From the NCBI GenBank assembly GCA_000727475.1, contig KL647317.1:501028-565027 (forward strand): a stretch of 64,000 nucleotides of DNA, given 5' to 3'. The position numbers and the translations under genes were made by a program. This stretch comes from Sarcocystis neurona (lineage: Eukaryota > Apicomplexa > Conoidasida > Eucoccidiorida > Sarcocystidae). The notes under the pieces are model-generated. The model saw only the letters and a list, made by a program, of their open reading frames with translations. It was not told where the DNA came from and made no database searches. Below are positions 60,240 to 64,000 of the stretch, piece by piece. The number at the start of each line of letters is the position of its first letter. The stretch's first letter is position 1.

Positions 60240-61223
60240 GCAGTCGGGTATGCACAAGACCACGTATATACTGATATACATATATATACACGTCGATCTA
60301 AATGTATGTATAACATGTGTATTCATACATGCGTATCTATCTACACATGCACATATATATATAAATGTACTTACACAGGTAGATAATTATATATAGGCAT
60401 GTATCCACATTAGTGAATGTGGAGGACAAAGGAACCGTCGCATGCATGCATGCAAATGTGGCTTCTCCGTGTGCAGTCGCGCTTGATTTCTTCCGAGAAT
60501 GGATAATGCCTGTGGTTGCCTATGGACGACAGAGGAAAAGTGAATAAATGTCAAGAGATACGGACTATATATATATTGTTGCCTGCGGACGGCGGGAAGG
60601 TACAAAAACGTTTTTTTCTCGGGGTACGTATTAGCCAAAAATCGACCTCTCCGACATGTCGCAAGTGTCCTCAGTAAATCAAACGTACCCATGGCGTACA
60701 TGTATACATACACTTATGTATGTATATACGTAGGGCTCATGTGCAGCATACCTCGGCGTTTCATTCTCATTTTCCTGCTTATACAGTTGGCCTCCCCGAT
60801 TTGTCATTATCCTGCGGCTTTCTTCTTTCTCCCCTCACCCCGGAGCTTTCTTTGAAACGTTTGTCTACGCACAAATGAATGTCTCACTGTATAAATACAA
60901 CTTTTCGCACGGCTAAACGTCTGGATTTTTCCGTAAACTCATTTTCTCCCGGTCCCGGCTCTATTCCACTCTAATCTTTGCTCTCCGTCGTGCCGGGGCT
61001 GTCTGTGGACATCATATACTCATATGTAAATGTCTGCATGCGTCCCACGCATGAGGGAAACATCACTTTATTACGCGGTCGTTGCCAGCGATACGTGTGG
61101 ACGTACGTGTCTATTAGGTGTCTGTTTTCTGCGTATGTGTATACGTATAATAGAATAGGGTTGAAGAACGGAAAGATTCTTTCCCGGCAACGTTTTCCTT
61201 CCGGTCGTCTGCTGTCGACAAGT
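60240..61223. other. Upstream region of the DPH4-like gene
   Basis: A TA/CATA microsatellite at 60,260-60,400, then unique sequence. The open frame of the J-protein extends upstream to an ATG at 60,978, but residues before 61,224 look untranslated. Confidence 0.45.
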
Positions 61224-62493
61224 ATGAGTCACCCGGCCGGCAGCGGCGGCAGCTGCCAGCTGCTGGGGCCTGCGACGCTCCAGCGTGTTGCCGCTGCAGT
61301 GGAGCAGCAGATACGGACGCACGGGGGACCCGCAGCCGCGGCTCCCCAGCGAACGAAGCCGAGAAGGCGGCAGACCCCACAAACCGAGCACCAGCAACAC
61401 GAGCACGACATGCAGCCGCAGTGCCATGTGCAGCAGCCGCAGCAGCAAACGGAGGAGAAGCGTGTGCAGCAGCAGCAGCACCGACGGCAGGAGGCGCATC
61501 AGCAACAGCAGCAGCAAGAAAAAGAAGAAGCGCGTGAGCAGCAGGGGGAGCGGAAGACACATGAGCAGCAGCAGCAGGAGGGACAACAGACGTGTGATGG
61601 GCGGAGAGCGGGCAGCCGCCGGAACTGCTGCAGCAGCCGTTGTCCTTCGCCACCTCGTCAACTAACGCAGCTGTCTCCGTATGAAATTTTGGGCGTACGT
61701 CCCTCTGCCTCTGCTGCAGAAATACGCGCTGCTTACCGACGTGCTGCGCTGCGGTGGCACCCAGACAAACAGCAGCAGCACTCGCGTACAGCACGCGCGT
61801 GCTGCTGCTGCTGCTGCCAGACGTATGATGTTCCACAACACAGTGACGCCGAGCAGCAGCAGCGTCTGCTGCACCAGCGGCAGGTAGACAACCCGCAGCG
61901 AAGGTCGCAGGGGGAACAGCGATATACAGGACATGAGGGGCAGCAGCAACAGCAGCAGCAGGATGGGGCTCACGCTGCAGCCTCACGCGTGTCCGACAGG
62001 CAGCGCCCTGACAGCGCTACTGCTGCTGCTGCTAGGGAGAGCTCGGGAGTGTCTGTACACCCCAGTGCGCCCTCGTCTCCCGGAAGCTGGCACCAAGCAG
62101 ACGTCTGCGTTCAGGCAGTGGATGATGGATATGCTGTTGCCTCCAGCAACTCTTGCCGGGTAGCTGCTGCCGCTCCACGTCGCGATCGTGTTTTTGCTGC
62201 TCCTGCTGCGTTGGCTGCTGCTCCCGGCGGCGCGGCTACCGCTGCAAGCGCTGCGGGTCCGGCCTGTGCTGGTAGTGCTACCGCGGGTGCTCGTGCGGCT
62301 AGCAGCAGCAGCAGGTGTGGGGAGGGCCGCAGCTGTGAGGAGTGCCGCAGCTGTGGGGAGCGCTGCTGCAGAGGTAACGACGGTGGTGTGTCATCCGCTG
62401 CAGAGGCCCGAACAAATTTTCTTCTGCTGCGCGCAGCTTTCGAGCAGCTACAAAGTCGCGAAAAGCGGGAGGAGATTGATCAGGAGCTGCTGC
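61224..62493 (+). CDS. DPH4: DPH4-like exon 1 (split J domain)
   Basis: 1,270 nt ending phase 1 at a strong GTAAGT donor. Gln-rich N-terminus (QQQQ runs at about 83-120), the HPD tripeptide at 179-181, a Cys run at 193-198 from CTG repeats, an Ala/Ser-rich middle and a Cys/Gly/Glu-rich patch at about 365-385 before helix III. Confidence 0.85.
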
Positions 62494-64000
62494 GTAAGTT
62501 CGTTTTGCGCGTTCTTTCATGCGGCAGCTGCTGAACGTCTCGCGCTGCTGCTGGCTCAGAAGTCAATCTGCCTGCCGTCTGTCTTTTCCTGTTGCGACAC
62601 ATCACTGCAATTACTGCTGATGGTATCACTGCTGTGCTCTTGCGAGGCGACCCACTACCTGCGGCGGGCTTGTCGACGGGACAGGCGTGCTGCCTACTTA
62701 CATTCCTGCGACTGATGCTGTTGAATCGCTGTTCACAGTGCTGCTGCTGTTGGTGCTGCTGCTGGAGGTGCTGCCGCTGCTAATGCTACTGCTGGTGGTG
62801 CTGCTGCTCTGGGCGCTGCTGCTCTGGGTGCTGCTGCTCTGGGTGCTGCTGCTCTGGGTGCCGCTGCTCTGGGTGCCGCTGCTCTCGCTGCTGTCATTCT
62901 GGGTGCGGCTGGTGGTGGTGCTGCTGCAGTTGATGCTGCTGCTTTTGACGCTGCTGCAGTTTTTGTTGCTGCAGGTGGTGGTGCTGCCGCTGTAGGTGCT
63001 GCTGCTGTTGGCACTGGTTCTTCACGGGACAGGCTGGGCGCACTCGTGCAGCTGCAGCTTTTTTTCCGTGTCTGTTGCGCGTGCTGCTGTGCCTGCTGTC
63101 TGCGTGCGGATAAATATTGCCACTGCCAACTTTCCTCTCGTCTCACGAGCGACGCAGATTCTGCCGCTGTTGCTGTTGCAGCCGTTCTTCTCTCTGCCTA
63201 AAAGTGTCGCCAGCATCACTTTTACTACTACGGAGCACGTGTTGCTGCCGGCCTTGGGGGTCCCGACGTGCAACGACCTCTGGCTGCTGCTTCTTCTGTT
63301 TGCTCGTCTGATGTCACAGAAACGGCGGTACCACACGTGACACTGCTGCCATTCCGCTGGTTCACGTGCTTCTTGTGGTGCTGCTCTGTTGTTGCGGTTA
63401 CTGCTGCTGCTGCTCGTTTCTTGCTGCTCCTGTTGCACTCATGCTGCTCTTGCTGTTGTGGCTGCTGCTGCTGCTGTTACACTCATGCTGCTCTGACTGC
63501 TGTGACTGCTGCTGCTGCTGCTATTGCTGCTGCTGTTGCGGTTGCAGGAAACGAGTCTCGACACGTGACGTGGGTACTTGCTGAAGAGCTTGTGCAAGTT
63601 GACGAAGATCTGTTTTGCTTCGTGTGCCGCTGCGGAGAAGAAATTCCCATTGATGCGGCAGAACTGGGGCCGCCCACTGCAGGTCGACAATTCCTTGCTG
63701 ACCCGCATACAGCTGCTTCCCCTGGTCCACCTTCTCTTTTTAGGGACTCTGAAGATTTTTCTTCTGCTGCAGCGACTCGGACAACGTCGTCGCTTCCTGC
63801 TGCTGTACCAGTGCTGTCGTCTTCTGCTGGTGCAACTGCAGCACGACCTGCTGCAGCAGCTGTCTCAGCTTCCGCTGGTTTTGCAGCGGACGTGGCCCAC
63901 CCCGCACCTGCTGTTGCTGCTGTTGCTCTTTCTTCACCAAAAGCTGCTCCTGCTGTTCTCCACCCTTCTGATGCTCTTGCTGCTGTTGCTGTGTGCGATC
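61224..64000 (+). CDS. DPH4: DPH4/DNAJC24-like J-domain protein with DPH-type zinc finger, partial
   Basis: Exons 61224-62493 and 63548 to the window edge (donor CTGC|GTAAGT, acceptor GGTTGCAG, phase 1), 574 codons visible. DPH4 is a cytosolic J-protein that keeps Dph3-type iron-sulphur chemistry working in the first step of diphthamide synthesis on elongation factor 2. Residues 1-148 are Gln/His/Arg-rich. J-domain helices I-II and the HPD motif are at 151-182 (LSPYEILGVRPSASAAEIRA, LRWHPDK), and helix III is at 394-419 (NFLLLRAAFEQLQSREKREE), with about 210 inserted Gln/Ala/Ser-rich residues between. Exon 2 has the first half of a CSL zinc finger (VDEDLFCFVCRCGEEIPID, Cys450 and Cys452). Only Ala/Pro/Ser-rich sequence then follows until Cys573-Asp574 at the very edge. 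The start at 61,224 has A at -3; upstream in-frame ATGs exist. The combination of J domain and CSL finger is specific to DPH4/Jjj3; general DnaJ families lack it. Confidence 0.85.
62494..63547. repeat. CTG-rich intron 1 of the DPH4-like gene
   Basis: 1,054-base intron dominated by CTG/GTT/GCT repeats up to the acceptor. It includes six tandem copies of CTGCTGCTCTGGGTG at 62,801-62,890. Confidence 0.8.
63548..64000 (+). CDS. DPH4: DPH4-like exon 2 (zinc-finger half and Ala-rich insert), truncated by edge
   Basis: The acceptor GGTTGCAG completes the split codon with GA. 150 codons are open to the edge: NESRHVTWVLAEELVQVDED, the CRCG knuckle, then about 110 Ala/Pro/Ser/Val-rich residues. A donor could instead lie near GCAG|GTCGAC at 63,680, but the uninterrupted frame and the terminal Cys-Asp favour a continuing exon. 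Confidence 0.75.

Noticed and set aside
60978..61223. Upstream extension of the DPH4-like frame to an earlier ATG
   Set aside because: The extra 82 residues have no J-protein character and look like translated 5' leader; 61,224 has the better start context.

Overview
This is a stretch of nuclear DNA from a coccidian apicomplexan, most likely an Eimeria species. The evidence is the pervasive CAG/CTG trinucleotide repeats (in introns, between genes and, as Gln/Ala/Ser runs, inside proteins), the many long introns, and abundant (TA)n and (CA)n microsatellites. I cannot name the species. Nearly all long open frames are repeat artefacts. The real genes are short exons that can be joined by homology, splice signals and matching intron phase.

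Layout. (1) 1,447-29,626, minus strand: the U5 snRNP helicase Brr2 (SNRNP200). Sixteen exons with mutually consistent phases give 2,286 codons; the last part of the C-terminal Sec63 unit lies beyond the left edge. Fifteen introns of about 0.65-2.2 kb carry the CAG/CTG, TA, CA and purine/pyrimidine repeats. (2) 29,627-43,737: about 14 kb with no secure gene. It holds CTG-rich blocks, an island of different composition with 71-bp and 141-bp tandem duplications, and a weak MOB-like open frame. (3) 43,738-55,257, minus strand: translation initiation factor eIF4E, eight exons, about 223 residues over 11.5 kb, with a 650-base assembly gap in intron 4. (4) 55,258-61,223: about 6 kb between divergently transcribed genes, with alternating CTG-rich and CAG-rich blocks. 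(5) 61,224 to the right edge, plus strand: a DPH4/DNAJC24-like J-protein. Its J domain is split by a roughly 200-residue insertion, and its DPH-type zinc finger appears to be split by an Ala-rich insertion running to the window edge.

The three genes serve separate housekeeping roles (spliceosome activation, cap recognition, and the diphthamide modification of elongation factor 2) and do not form a pathway unit. The most unusual biology is how homopolymer repeats invade conserved domains and splice acceptors. I found no tRNA, rRNA, CRISPR array, viral element or intact transposon.
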